A stretch of DNA of 64,000 nt from Perlabentimonas sp041656735 (GTDB lineage: Bacteria; Bacteroidota; Bacteroidia; Bacteroidales; Tenuifilaceae): NCBI GenBank assembly GCA_041656735.1, contig JBBACY010000003.1:62001-126000 (forward strand), read 5' to 3'. The stretch's first letter is position 1. Every line of letters begins with the position of its first letter. Shown here piece after piece: positions 36,447 through 45,899 of this stretch. Under the pieces are notes generated by a model. It saw only the letters and a list, made by a program, of their open reading frames with translations. It was not told the DNA's origin and ran no database searches. A program made the position numbers and the translations under genes.

Positions 36447-37547
36447 ATGAAAAAACTTTTAGTAATTGCTTCAGTCGCATTAGCACTGGCCTCATGCTCT
36501 TCAAAGGGGTATAAAATTGAGGCAAACATTGAGGGCGCAACCAACCAAATGGTAGTGCTTAAAACGATGCAGGATAACGAACTTGTTGGTCTTGATTCGG
36601 TTATGATGACTGATGGAAAGTTCCAATTTACAGGTTCAATAGAGGTGCCCGACATCTATGCCATCGATTTTTCTACACCAGAGGATAGGCTTATTCTTTT
36701 CCTCGAAAATTCTAACATCACCATTACGGGTAAGGTTGATAATATTATGTCGAGCGATATAAAGGGATCTAAAACCCAAGATCTATTTATGGAGTTTAAC
36801 AAAAAGCAGGAAGAAATGTCGTTGCCTCTCATGGAGATTCAACAAAAATTTCAAACAGCTGCCATGGATGGATCTCTTACACCCGAAATGGAGCAGGAAC
36901 TTCGTGAGCAGTTTATGGCCGAGAATGATAAAATGTTAGTTGAAGTAAAAGATTTTGTAACAAAGAATAGTACTTCTGTGCTTGCTGCATACATCACGCT
37001 TACACAGTTAGCAAATCAGCTTTCTTTTGAGGAGTTAGAAGCTATCGTGTCAGCATTCCCCAATGACATACAAAAGTCGCCTTTTGTTATAGCGCTTAAC
37101 GAAAAAATTAATATAGATAAGCTAACTGCTATCGGACAACCGTTTATCGATTTTACTCATCCTGATGCAGATGGTAATATGATTACCTTTTCATCGGTTA
37201 CTGGCGAAAACTATATTCTTATCGATTTTTGGGCAGGCTGGTGTACTCCTTGCCGTCGCGAAAACCCAAACCTAGTTGCTTTGTATAATCAGTATAAGGA
37301 CAAAGGTTTCGATATTTTTGGTATTTCACTTGACCGTCGCAAGCAAGAGTGGCTTGATGCTGTTGAGGAAGATGGGTTAAAGTGGATGCAAGTATCAGAC
37401 GTTTCTGGTTGGGATAACCCCGTTGCTAAAATGTACGGAGTGCAGTCAATACCTGCAAACCTACTGGTTGGCCCTGACGGTAAAATTATAGCAAAGAACC
37501 TTAGAGGTGAAGACTTGGCAAGTAAGCTGGCCGAACTTCTCAACTAA
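36447..37547 (+). CDS. Thioredoxin-like (TlpA) lipoprotein with DUF4369-type N-terminal domain
   Basis: This 366-residue lipoprotein (LALASC, Cys17) has an N-terminal beta-rich domain typical of DUF4369 (YKIEANIEGATNQMVVLKTM), a helical middle region, and a C-terminal TlpA/ResA-like thioredoxin domain with redox pair Cys266/Cys269 (WAGWCTPCRREN) and a cis-Pro loop GVQSIPANLLVGPDGK. The family handles periplasmic disulfides, often for cytochrome or outer-membrane assembly; the target is unknown. A perfect terminator follows. Confidence 0.9.
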   Translation: MKKLLVIASVALALASCSSKGYKIEANIEGATNQMVVLKTMQDNELVGLDSVMMTDGKFQFTGSIEVPDIYAIDFSTPEDRLILFLENSNITITGKVDNIMSSDIKGSKTQDLFMEFNKKQEEMSLPLMEIQQKFQTAAMDGSLTPEMEQELREQFMAENDKMLVEVKDFVTKNSTSVLAAYITLTQLANQLSFEELEAIVSAFPNDIQKSPFVIALNEKINIDKLTAIGQPFIDFTHPDADGNMITFSSVTGENYILIDFWAGWCTPCRRENPNLVALYNQYKDKGFDIFGISLDRRKQEWLDAVEEDGLKWMQVSDVSGWDNPVAKMYGVQSIPANLLVGPDGKIIAKNLRGEDLASKLAELLN

Positions 37548-37565
37548 AATTTGTTCATATTATGA

Positions 37566-37599
37566 AATAAAAAAGCGACTGTAAAGTCGCTTTTTTATT
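37566..37599. terminator. Bidirectional terminator between thioredoxin lipoprotein and alaS
   Basis: AATAAAAAAGCGACT (37566-37580) and AGTCGCTTTTTTATT (37585-37599) form a perfect 15-base stem with a GTAA loop. A/T tracts on both sides suit both convergent genes. Confidence 0.88.
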
Positions 37600-37613
37600 T
37601 TGTGATTGGTATT

Positions 37614-40238
37614 TTATGCCTTTTCGAAAATTTCTACAGCTTTGGCAATTGCCTGTGTTAGCCCGTTGGCATCCTTGCCACCAGCGGTGGCATAAAAGGG
37701 TTGGCCACCACCTCCGCCTTTCATCTCCTTTGCTGCTTCGCGAATAATGGTTGAGGCGTTTACCTTTTTCGACTCGATAAGCGAGTTGGCAATCATTATA
37801 GTAAGCATTGGTTTTCCAGAAACTTGAGCTCCAACGGCAAGAAACAGGTTATTTATTTCGTCGCGAAGCTGGTAGGCTAAATCTTTAATGGCATCGGCAG
37901 TATCCAGGTCAACTATTTGGGCAATTACCGAAGCCCCATTGCTGCTTTTGGCTGTAAGTTTAAGCTCATTTTTAATGCCCTTAACCTTTTCTTTGGTTAG
38001 TGCCTCAAGTTGCTTTTTTAGCTCAGCATTCTCGTTTATTAGCTTATCTGTCGCAATCATCAGGTCTGGCGGATTGCCTAGCGATGATTTAAGGCTCTTT
38101 ATGCTGTCAACTTGCTGGTAAAGGTACTCTTCAGCCTTTGTTGCAGTAATGGCTTCAATTCTTCTAATTCCTGTTGATATGGCTCCTTCTGAAACAATTT
38201 TGAAGAGTCCAATGTTTCCTGTGGCGCTGGTGTGCGTGCCTCCGCAAAGTTCTACCGAGTTGCCAAACCGAACAACCCGAACCTCGTCACCATATTTTTC
38301 GCCAAAAAGTGCCATAGCACCCATTTCTTGTGCTTGTTTTATGGGAATGTTACGGTGTTCATCAATGCTGGCATTATTACGAATTGCCTCATTAACTATT
38401 TGTTCAACCCTTCTAATTTCCTCATCGGTCATTTTTTGAAAATGGGCAAAGTCGAACCTAAGGTGATCGGCATGTACTAGCGATCCTTTTTGCTCAACGT
38501 GCTTACCCAAAACTTCTCTAAGTGCATGGTGCAGCAAGTGGGTTGCCGTGTGATTGTTGGCAGTGCTTACCCTCTTTTTAGCGTCAACCTGGGCCATAAA
38601 CTCTTGCTTTGCATCAAGGGGTAGCTTGTTAACTAAATGGATGGTAAGGTTATTCTCTTTAATGGTGTTTAGTATACTTATGGTTTCGTTTGCGTTTGAT
38701 ATTGTTCCCATATCACCAACCTGTCCGCCCGATTCGGCATAAAACGGTGTTTGGTCGAACACCAAATGAAACTGCTCTTTCCCTTTTTGCTTAACGGTTC
38801 GGTAGCGTGCAATTTTGATGGGTGCTTGTAGGGTGTCGTATCCAACAAACTTTGTTTCGCTTGAACTGGCAACCTCAATCCAGTCTGATGTTTCTAGGGT
38901 TGCAACGCTTCTGGAACGCTCCTTTTGCACCTTCATCTCCTTCTCAAAATCCCTTTTACTTATGGTAAGGTTGCGTTCGCGTGCAATAAGTTCTGTTAAA
39001 TCAAATGGGAAGCCATAGGTATCGTATAGGATAAAGGCGTCGTGACCAGAAATTTCATTCCCTCCTTCGTTTATTACCTTGGCCATTATACTATCTAAAA
39101 GTTTAATTCCAGTTTCAAGAGTATGTAAAAACGATTGCTCCTCTTCAAAAATAACCTTGGTAATAAGGTCCTTTTGGGCGGTTAACTCTGGAAACGATTT
39201 GCCCATTTGACTTGTCAAAATATCAACAAGTTTGTAAATAAAAGGCTCGTGAAAATTCAGGAATGTGTATCCGTACCTAACGGCCCTACGCAAAATACGA
39301 CGAATAACATACCCTGCCTTAACGTTCGACGGAAGTTGCCCATCGGCAATGGAAAACGACACAGCCCTGAGGTGATCGGCTACCACACGTAATGCTATAT
39401 CTGTTTTTGTGCTGTCGCCATAAGCTATACCGCATAGCTTGGTAATTTCCCCAATAATGGGTTGAAATACATCGGTATCGTAGTTACTCTGTTTACCTTG
39501 AATTGCCATGCAAAGTCTTTCAAATCCCATACCTGTGTCAACATGCTTTGCGGGTAGGGGGTCAAGACTTCCGTTGGCTTTGCGGTTATACTGAATAAAT
39601 ACTAGGTTCCAAATTTCAACAACCTGTGGATGTCCTTCGTTAACTAGTTCACGACCAGGCGTTTTTGCTTTTTCCTCGTTGCTTCGTAGGTCAATATGAA
39701 CCTCCGAGCATGGACCACACGGACCGCTTTCGCCCATTTCCCAGAAATTATCTTCTTTTGACCCCATCAATATTCTATCCTTGGGTAAATACTTTTCCCA
39801 TAGGTTAAACGACTCTTGGTCAGGCTCGAGTTTATCTTCGGGGCTCCCCTCAAAAACCGATGCGTATAAATCGTTACTATTAATTTTAAGCACATCAACC
39901 AAAAACTCCCAAGCCCAGTCAATAGCCTCCTTTTTAAAGTAGTCACCAAACGACCAGTTGCCAAGCATTTCGAACATAGTATGGTGGTAGGTGTCGTGGC
40001 CAACCTCATCGAGGTCGTTATGTTTTCCCGAAACCCTAAGGCATTTCTGCGAATTTGCCACTCGTGGGTGTTTGGGATTTGTATTTCCTAAGAAAATATC
40101 TTTAAATTGATTCATCCCTGCATTGGTAAACATTAGGGTTGGATCGTCCTTAATAACCATAGGAGCCGAGGGTACAATGTTGTGATTTTTGCTCCTAAAA
40201 AAGTTTAAAAATGCCTCTCTTATTTCTCCTGACGTCAT
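37614..40238 (-). CDS. alaS: Alanyl-tRNA synthetase
   Basis: The enzyme charges tRNA-Ala. The 874 residues show the class II catalytic core (PTLMFTNAGMNQFKDIFLG, RVANSQKCLRVSGKHNDLDE, MGESGPCGPCSEVHID, GMGFERL), the tRNA-recognition region, the editing domain zinc motif (NHTATHLLHHAL with later CGGTH) and the C-terminal DHHA1/oligomerisation segment ending GGGGGQPFYATAGGKD. The ATG at 40238 gives the usual MTSGEIREAFLNFF start; the extra 22 codons in the longer frame are not conserved in character. Divergent from the M23 operon. Confidence 0.96.
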   Translation of the reverse strand: MTSGEIREAFLNFFRSKNHNIVPSAPMVIKDDPTLMFTNAGMNQFKDIFLGNTNPKHPRVANSQKCLRVSGKHNDLDEVGHDTYHHTMFEMLGNWSFGDYFKKEAIDWAWEFLVDVLKINSNDLYASVFEGSPEDKLEPDQESFNLWEKYLPKDRILMGSKEDNFWEMGESGPCGPCSEVHIDLRSNEEKAKTPGRELVNEGHPQVVEIWNLVFIQYNRKANGSLDPLPAKHVDTGMGFERLCMAIQGKQSNYDTDVFQPIIGEITKLCGIAYGDSTKTDIALRVVADHLRAVSFSIADGQLPSNVKAGYVIRRILRRAVRYGYTFLNFHEPFIYKLVDILTSQMGKSFPELTAQKDLITKVIFEEEQSFLHTLETGIKLLDSIMAKVINEGGNEISGHDAFILYDTYGFPFDLTELIARERNLTISKRDFEKEMKVQKERSRSVATLETSDWIEVASSSETKFVGYDTLQAPIKIARYRTVKQKGKEQFHLVFDQTPFYAESGGQVGDMGTISNANETISILNTIKENNLTIHLVNKLPLDAKQEFMAQVDAKKRVSTANNHTATHLLHHALREVLGKHVEQKGSLVHADHLRFDFAHFQKMTDEEIRRVEQIVNEAIRNNASIDEHRNIPIKQAQEMGAMALFGEKYGDEVRVVRFGNSVELCGGTHTSATGNIGLFKIVSEGAISTGIRRIEAITATKAEEYLYQQVDSIKSLKSSLGNPPDLMIATDKLINENAELKKQLEALTKEKVKGIKNELKLTAKSSNGASVIAQIVDLDTADAIKDLAYQLRDEINNLFLAVGAQVSGKPMLTIMIANSLIESKKVNASTIIREAAKEMKGGGGGQPFYATAGGKDANGLTQAIAKAVEIFEKA

Positions 40239-40308
40239 AATTAATTGAATTGTAGTTATTTGTAATATAATTCTTTTAAAAAATTGCAAGTAAAAAAATA
40301 ACAATACC

Positions 40309-40339
40309 TTTGCAAAAAGAAATATTTACCTTAGATTTG
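40309..40339 (+). promoter_or_regulatory. Promoter of the M23-M23-CapA operon
   Basis: TTTG (40309-40312), a 19-base spacer and TAGATTTG (40332-40339) match the Bacteroidota -33/-7 consensus fully. A second overlapping candidate, ATTG ending 40286 with TACCTTTG at 40305-40312, shares bases with it. The ATG of the first M23 gene is 58 bases downstream. Confidence 0.55.
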
Positions 40340-40397
40340 CTGTTGTTCGTCAATTTAGAATTTGTTTTAATAGATTGGAAATCGCCTTTTGCATACC

Positions 40398-41372
40398 ATG
40401 GGGAAAAAGAAATTTAGATATAATCCTAGTACACTTTCCTTTGAGACTATTGAAGTAACAGCATATAAAAAGTTCGCAAATGTACTAATTCCATTTGTAT
40501 ATAGCTTAGTAATTGCCCTAATAGTTTTCTTTACGTACAACCATTTTTTTGATACTCCAAAGGAAAAAATCTTTAGAAGAGAGAATGCCGAGATAACTCT
40601 AAAGTTTGAAATGCTTGAGAAAAAACTTGAGGAGGCAGACTTGCTTTTAGAGGATATTCAGAAAAGGGATAATCTCACCTATCGGGCAATTTTTGATTCT
40701 GATACAATCTCTTCTGCTCTAAGGATGGGTGGTATGGGAGGTGCTAGTCGTTATGATGATTTGCGAAAATTTACTCAATCAGACTTACTAGTTAGCGTAG
40801 CTTCTAGGCTTGATCAGGTTACTTGGAAAACATATATTCAGTCAAAATCGTTCGATGAGGTTGTAGAACTTGCAAAGAATAAAGAGCAAATGATTTTGAC
40901 CATGCCGGCTATTCAGCCCGTATCAGTTGCTGACCTCAACCGTATATCCGATTACTTTGGTTTTAGGCGCGACCCGTTTAAACGTACCCAGAGATTTCAC
41001 CAAGGTATGGATTTTGCCGGAGCCAAAGGCTCGCTTATTTATGCAACTGGTAATGGTAGGGTTATTTCGGCAAGTTTCTCGTATTTCGGATATGGTAACA
41101 ACGTAATTATTGATCATGGCTTTGGATACAAAACTCGTTATGCTCACCTAAACAGCATTAGCGTACAAGTTGGCGATGAGGTTACTCGTGGACAGGTAAT
41201 TGGCGAGTTGGGAAACTCAGGGCGCAGCACTGGACCCCATTTACATTACGAGGTAATTTACCGAAACAGAACAGTTGACCCGCTAAATTATTTCAACGAT
41301 ATGAACCCTGAGGAGTATGAAATGATGGTTAAAAAGGCAAATACGCCTGATGGCCTCTCTGCAGGTTCCTAG
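40398..41372 (+). CDS. Membrane-anchored M23 family metallopeptidase (LytM), copy 1
   Basis: This 324-residue protein has a short cytoplasmic N-terminus, one membrane segment (FVYSLVIALIVFFTYNHFF), a coiled coil at about residues 60-95, and a C-terminal M23 domain. Zinc motifs are HQGMD and HLH (GPHLHYEV). It should act on periplasmic peptidoglycan cross-links or regulate such an enzyme. The family in Bacteroidota often has this N-terminal layout. The gene that follows encodes a homologue of the same architecture. The ATG at 40398 is preferred to the upstream TTG. Confidence 0.9.
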   Translation: MGKKKFRYNPSTLSFETIEVTAYKKFANVLIPFVYSLVIALIVFFTYNHFFDTPKEKIFRRENAEITLKFEMLEKKLEEADLLLEDIQKRDNLTYRAIFDSDTISSALRMGGMGGASRYDDLRKFTQSDLLVSVASRLDQVTWKTYIQSKSFDEVVELAKNKEQMILTMPAIQPVSVADLNRISDYFGFRRDPFKRTQRFHQGMDFAGAKGSLIYATGNGRVISASFSYFGYGNNVIIDHGFGYKTRYAHLNSISVQVGDEVTRGQVIGELGNSGRSTGPHLHYEVIYRNRTVDPLNYFNDMNPEEYEMMVKKANTPDGLSAGS

Positions 41373-41459
41373 TTTTTATTTTTCACCCTTTTCTATTTCA
41401 TCATTCTTGTTGTAGATTTTTTATATATTTGCTGCATTAACTCTTCATTTATTTGTATA

Positions 41460-42431
41460 ATGCAAAAGCATAAATATAAGTTTAATTCAGAGTCGTTAAG
41501 TTTTGTTAAAGAGGAATCCTCCCTTAGATTAAGGGTTTGGAGGGGTGTAAAGTACCTTTTTTTTAGCATTGTAGTTTCAGTTGCTTACTACGTTATTTTT
41601 TCATTTTTCTTCGACACCCCTCAGGAACGTGGACTTAGGCGCGATAATGATGAGATGCTTCTTCAACTTGAACTTTTCAACAAAAAATTCGACCATCTCT
41701 CGTCTGTTTTAGCAGATGTTCAACAGCGCGACGACAACATTTACCGAACAATTTTTGAGGCAGAGCCTATTCCAAACACAATTCGTGAGGCTGGCATAGG
41801 TGGTGTTGATAGGTATTCGGATCTTGAGGGACTACCTAATTCTGAAATTGTTATTAGAACTGCAAAGCGTATCGATAAGTTATCGAAACAAATTTATATT
41901 CAATCAAAATCTTTCGATGAGGTAATTGGAATGGCCAAACGTAAGGAGGAGATGATTGCTTCGATACCTGCTATTCAGCCAATTTCGAATAAAGACCTAA
42001 GGCGTGTTGCCTCGCCATTCGGCGTTAGAATGCACCCCTTCTATAAGGTTCTGAAAATGCACAACGGAATGGACTTTACCTCACCCACTGGTACTGAAAT
42101 ATACGCAACCGGAGACGGGGTGGTGTCGGATGTGATTCACTCATCACGCGGGTATGGAAATACAGTAATTATTGACCATGGATTTGGTTATAAAACGCTT
42201 TATGCTCATCAAAGTCAAATTATTGCCAGAAGAGGGCAAAAGGTAAAGCGTGGTGAGGTTATTGGCTTGGTTGGCAATACCGGCATGAGTATGGCGCCGC
42301 ATTTGCATTATGAGGTTCGTAGGCACGACCAGCCCATAAACCCTATAAATTTCTACTTCAACGACCTTACCCCCGATCAGTACGACAAGATTATTGAACT
42401 TGCTTCGCAAAGTGGACAATCGCTGGACTAG
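41460..42431 (+). CDS. Membrane-anchored M23 family metallopeptidase (LytM), copy 2
   Basis: This 323-residue protein has the same plan as its upstream neighbour: KYKFNSESLSFVKEE start, membrane segment YLFFSIVVSVAYYVIFSFFF, coiled coil with QRDDNIYRTIFE, conserved YIQSKSFDEVI, and M23 motifs HNGMD and HLHYEV. All zinc ligands are kept, so both copies may be active. Tandem duplication followed by divergence is the simplest explanation. It lies 87 bases after copy 1 and 48 before capA. Confidence 0.9.
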   Translation: MQKHKYKFNSESLSFVKEESSLRLRVWRGVKYLFFSIVVSVAYYVIFSFFFDTPQERGLRRDNDEMLLQLELFNKKFDHLSSVLADVQQRDDNIYRTIFEAEPIPNTIREAGIGGVDRYSDLEGLPNSEIVIRTAKRIDKLSKQIYIQSKSFDEVIGMAKRKEEMIASIPAIQPISNKDLRRVASPFGVRMHPFYKVLKMHNGMDFTSPTGTEIYATGDGVVSDVIHSSRGYGNTVIIDHGFGYKTLYAHQSQIIARRGQKVKRGEVIGLVGNTGMSMAPHLHYEVRRHDQPINPINFYFNDLTPDQYDKIIELASQSGQSLD

Positions 42432-42479
42432 CATAGTTTTCGCTTTATTATTTCAAACCAACTACCATAGGTTAATACA

Positions 42480-43595
42480 ATGAACACCCTTTTAAAGAGT
42501 ATTTTTTCAACTTTATTTTTTGTTGCTTTTTTCTCTCAAGCTAGTTTTTCTCAATCCAACCCTACTAATGATACTATCAGCACTATAGTAAGTGTCGATA
42601 CGTTAGTCGTTACTAATGATACGCTTAGCATTATTGGCGTTGGCGATATTATGCTTGGCACCCATTTTCCCAACAAAGGATATTTGCCTGCTGGCAACAA
42701 TTGTAAGCCATTGCTCGAGCCAGTTAAGCATATACTTACCGATGCTGATGTTACTTTTGGAAATTTAGAGGGTTGTTTTCTTAACGAGGGCAAGGTGGTG
42801 AAAATTTGTCGCGATTCAACCAAATGCTATGCCTTTAAAATGCCCGAGAAATATGTTGACTGCCTTGTTGATGTAGGTTTCGATGTTGTAAGCTTAGCCA
42901 ACAACCACGTGGGCGATTTTGGCGATGCAGGTCGAAATAAAACGACAAGCCTGCTCGATTCTGTTGGTATATACTATGGTGGATTACTTAGCCACCCCAC
43001 TGCAATTTTTGAGAGGAATGGTCAGAAAATAGGATTTTGTGCTTTCGCCCCCAATAGAGGAACTTGCAATATTAATGATATATCCCGCGCCAAAAGAATT
43101 GTTTCTGAATTAAAGAGAGATGCCGATATCGTTATTGTATCATTCCACGGTGGAGCAGAGGGAGCAGAGCATAGAAACATAACACGCAAAACAGAGATTT
43201 TTTATGGCGAAGATAGAGGGAATGTTTACGAATTTGCACGTCATGTTATTGATGCTGGGGCAGATATTGTTTTTGGGCACGGACCTCACGTAACAAGGGC
43301 TATTGATTTGTATAAAGGTCGGTTTATTGCGTATAGCCTCGGAAATTTCTGCACCTATGGTAGATTTAACCTTCGGGGAGCAAATGGTTTTGCCCCAATT
43401 ATCAAGGTACTTGTCGATAAAAATGGTAAGTTTGTAGAAGGGCAAATTTTCTCAATAGTTCAAAAGGGAAGAGGAGGCCCTATTTTAGACCCGCAAAACC
43501 AAGCAATACGAGAAATTATTAGGTTAACTGATGCTGATTTTCCAGATTCAGAACTTGATATAGCATCCGATGGTTTCATAAAACTTAAAGAGTAA
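42480..43595 (+). CDS. CapA family metallophosphatase-like protein
   Basis: This 371-residue exported protein (signal peptide ending SQASFSQ) has the CapA/PgsA calcineurin-like fold: GVGDIMLGTHFP, TFGNLEGC, LANNHVGDFG, VSFHGGAE and FGHGPHVTRA carry the usual Asp/Asn/His metal ligands. CapA proteins take part in poly-gamma-glutamate export in Gram-positives; in Bacteroidota the substrate is usually unknown and a cell-wall role is suggested here by the M23 neighbours. merR follows by 4 bases. Confidence 0.86.
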   Translation: MNTLLKSIFSTLFFVAFFSQASFSQSNPTNDTISTIVSVDTLVVTNDTLSIIGVGDIMLGTHFPNKGYLPAGNNCKPLLEPVKHILTDADVTFGNLEGCFLNEGKVVKICRDSTKCYAFKMPEKYVDCLVDVGFDVVSLANNHVGDFGDAGRNKTTSLLDSVGIYYGGLLSHPTAIFERNGQKIGFCAFAPNRGTCNINDISRAKRIVSELKRDADIVIVSFHGGAEGAEHRNITRKTEIFYGEDRGNVYEFARHVIDAGADIVFGHGPHVTRAIDLYKGRFIAYSLGNFCTYGRFNLRGANGFAPIIKVLVDKNGKFVEGQIFSIVQKGRGGPILDPQNQAIREIIRLTDADFPDSELDIASDGFIKLKE

Positions 43596-43599
43596 AGCC

Positions 43600-43935
43600 A
43601 TGCCCTACAAAGAAAAAAAAGTTGAAAAGTTATTCTACTCCATTGGCGAGGTTGCCGATATGTTCGGGGTAAACACATCGCTTATTCGATTTTGGGAAAA
43701 GAATTTTGATTTGATTAAACCCAAAAAGAACAAGAAAGGGAATCGACTGTTTACTAAGAAGGACATAAATAACTTTAAACTAATTTACCACTTGGTAAAG
43801 GAGCAACGCTTAACTCTTGAGGGGGCACGATTAAAACTTGCCGAAAATAAAGAGGGTACAGTTGATGACTTTGAGGCTATTGAGTCGTTAAAACGCATAC
43901 GAGAGATGCTTATAGAGGTAAGGGAGATGCTTTAG
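43600..43935 (+). CDS. MerR family transcriptional regulator
   Basis: This 111-residue protein has an N-terminal winged helix-turn-helix of the MerR class (FYSIGEVADMFGVNTSLIRF with WEKNF and NRLFTKKDI) and a short coiled-coil dimerisation helix (residues about 85-111). No cysteine-bearing metal or drug-binding extension is present, so an effector is not evident. Such short MerR proteins are common in Bacteroidota. It starts 4 bases after capA and is 23 bases before nif3, inside the M23 operon. Confidence 0.9.
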   Translation: MPYKEKKVEKLFYSIGEVADMFGVNTSLIRFWEKNFDLIKPKKNKKGNRLFTKKDINNFKLIYHLVKEQRLTLEGARLKLAENKEGTVDDFEAIESLKRIREMLIEVREML

Positions 43936-43958
43936 TTCTCCCAAATTACGAATAGAAT

Positions 43959-45053
43959 ATGACCGTAAACGAAATAACAAGTATAATTGAAGAGTTTGCT
44001 CCGCTTGGATACCAAGAGAGTTACGATAATGTGGGGCTCCTTGTCGGGTCACCTCAGTCCAAAGTAAACGGCGTACTTTTAACTATAGATGTTACTCCCG
44101 AAATTATTGACGAAGCCTTAGCTAGGGACGCTAACCTTATTATTTCTCATCATCCATTAATATTCAAGGGGTTAAAACGCCTCACCGGGGCAAATTATGT
44201 TGAGCAAACGGTAATTAGGGCTATCAAGCACGGAATATCAATCTATGCGGCTCATACAAACCTTGATAGCGTTTGGAATGGGGTTAGTGCCGCCGCCGCC
44301 AAGCGATTGGGACTCACAAATATTAGTATACTAGCACCCGCTGTAAATCAGCTTATAAAAATTAGCGTTTTTGTGCCCAATGCCAATGCCAACGAGGTTC
44401 GGTTGGCTATGTTTAACGCAGGTGCAGGGCAAATTGGCAATTACGACCAGTGCTCGTACAACACCGACGGGATAGGCACATTTAGGGCAGGCGAGGGAGC
44501 GAGCCCTTTTGTGGGCGATATGGGAAAAATACACTTAGAGCCAGAAACCAAAATTGAGGTAATAGCACCCAAGCCAAATTTACAAAAGGTACTAAAGGCA
44601 ATGGCCGATAGCCATCCGTACGAAGAGGTTGCCTACGATATTTTTGAGGTAAAAAATACGAACCCACGTGCAGGGTTGGGTGTTGTGGGCCTGCTTCCAA
44701 GTTCGGTAAATGAGGTTGATTTCCTTCGCCAGCTGAAGAAATTTTTCAAAACGGGTTGCATTAGGTATTCGCCTCTTACAGGAAAAAAAATAAAAACGGT
44801 TGCTATTTGCGGCGGCAGCGGTTCCGATTTTATTGGTGATGCCATATCGGCAAAGGCCGATATATACATAACCGCAGATGTTAAGTACCATCAGTTTTTC
44901 GATGCAGAGGGTAAACTTCTTATTGCCGATGTGGGGCACTTTGAGAGTGAACAATTTGCAATAGATATTTTTTATGAAGTACTTACCAAAAAAATGCCTA
45001 ATTTTGTAGTCTTAAAATCAAAAGTGAAAACCAATCCAATAAACTATTTATAA
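43959..45053 (+). CDS. Nif3-like dinuclear metal-centre protein
   Basis: The 364 residues have the Nif3/YbgI fold: AxxxYDNVGLLVG start, HHPLIFKGLKRL, AAHTNLDSVWNGVS and the C-terminal VGHFESEQFA that complete the two-metal site. A PII-like insertion (about 130-235) is of the long form seen in many bacteria. The biochemical function of the family is uncertain; annotations as GTP cyclohydrolase type 2 are not well supported. The zinc-ribbon gene follows by 6 bases. Confidence 0.92.
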   Translation: MTVNEITSIIEEFAPLGYQESYDNVGLLVGSPQSKVNGVLLTIDVTPEIIDEALARDANLIISHHPLIFKGLKRLTGANYVEQTVIRAIKHGISIYAAHTNLDSVWNGVSAAAAKRLGLTNISILAPAVNQLIKISVFVPNANANEVRLAMFNAGAGQIGNYDQCSYNTDGIGTFRAGEGASPFVGDMGKIHLEPETKIEVIAPKPNLQKVLKAMADSHPYEEVAYDIFEVKNTNPRAGLGVVGLLPSSVNEVDFLRQLKKFFKTGCIRYSPLTGKKIKTVAICGGSGSDFIGDAISAKADIYITADVKYHQFFDAEGKLLIADVGHFESEQFAIDIFYEVLTKKMPNFVVLKSKVKTNPINYL

Positions 45054-45059
45054 TAAGGT

Positions 45060-45833
45060 ATGGTAGCAGAAAAAAACAAAGCCTCAGAGGTAAGTGAAAT
45101 GCCAGTTGAGGAAAAACTTAGAATCCTTTTTGAACTTCAGCAAATTGACTCGAAGATTGATGAGATAAGAACGCTTAGGGGAGAGTTGCCTCTTGAGGTT
45201 CAAGATTTAGAGGATGAGAATGCAGGGCTTGAAACCCGAATTGCTAAATTAAAGTCGGATGTTGAAGAACTTAACGAGCAGATTGCGCAAAAGAAGATAG
45301 AGATAAAAAATGCGCAAACCTTTATTGTTAAGTATGATGAGCAGCAAAAAAATGTGCGTAACAATAGGGAGTACGATTCAATTTCAAAAGAAATTGAATT
45401 TCAGACGCTTGAGATTGAATTATGCGAAAAGCACATTAAAGAATTTACTCAGCAGGTAAAAGATAAAAAAGTGCTTATTGACGAGGCTATAACATTCCAA
45501 AAAGAACGATTTGGTGATTTGGAAAGCAAGAAAGCAGAACTTGATGGAATTATTAAAGAAACTCAAAAAGAGGAGGAGGGCTTAGCGCTTAAGTCTGAAG
45601 CATACCAAGAACTAATTGAGTCACGCTTGCTAACCGCATATAAGCGTATTAGAGGGAATGCCCGCAATGGCTTGGCTGTAGTTACTGTTCAGCGTGATGC
45701 TTGTGGTGGTTGCTTTAATAAAATTCCACCCCAGCGCCAGCTTGATATAAAGGTAAGGCGCAAGGTTATTGTTTGCGAATATTGCGGACGAATACTTGTT
45801 GACGATGCCTTTTCAGGTGAGGTAGAGGAGTAG
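45060..45833 (+). CDS. Coiled-coil protein with C4 zinc ribbon
   Basis: This 257-residue protein is a long helical hairpin (about residues 20-190, heptad-rich) followed by a zinc ribbon with CGGC and CEYCGR pairs. It matches the zf-RING_7/CT398-like family, found adjacent to nif3 in many genomes. A role in nucleic-acid or flagellar/secretion contacts has been proposed for relatives, but none is established. Last gene of the M23-CapA-MerR-Nif3 run; a terminator follows. Confidence 0.88.
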   Translation: MVAEKNKASEVSEMPVEEKLRILFELQQIDSKIDEIRTLRGELPLEVQDLEDENAGLETRIAKLKSDVEELNEQIAQKKIEIKNAQTFIVKYDEQQKNVRNNREYDSISKEIEFQTLEIELCEKHIKEFTQQVKDKKVLIDEAITFQKERFGDLESKKAELDGIIKETQKEEEGLALKSEAYQELIESRLLTAYKRIRGNARNGLAVVTVQRDACGGCFNKIPPQRQLDIKVRRKVIVCEYCGRILVDDAFSGEVEE

Positions 45834-45854
45834 AGACGAGTTTTACTAAAATAT

Positions 45855-45880
45855 AAAAAGGGGCTTTTGGCCCCTTTTTT
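45855..45880. terminator. Bidirectional terminator between zinc-ribbon gene and TPM gene
   Basis: AAAAAGGGGC (45855-45864) pairs with GCCCCTTTTT (45870-45879) around a 5-base loop, with flanking A and T runs for both convergent genes. Confidence 0.85.
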
Positions 45881-45899
45881 ATTATTATGTTGACATATT

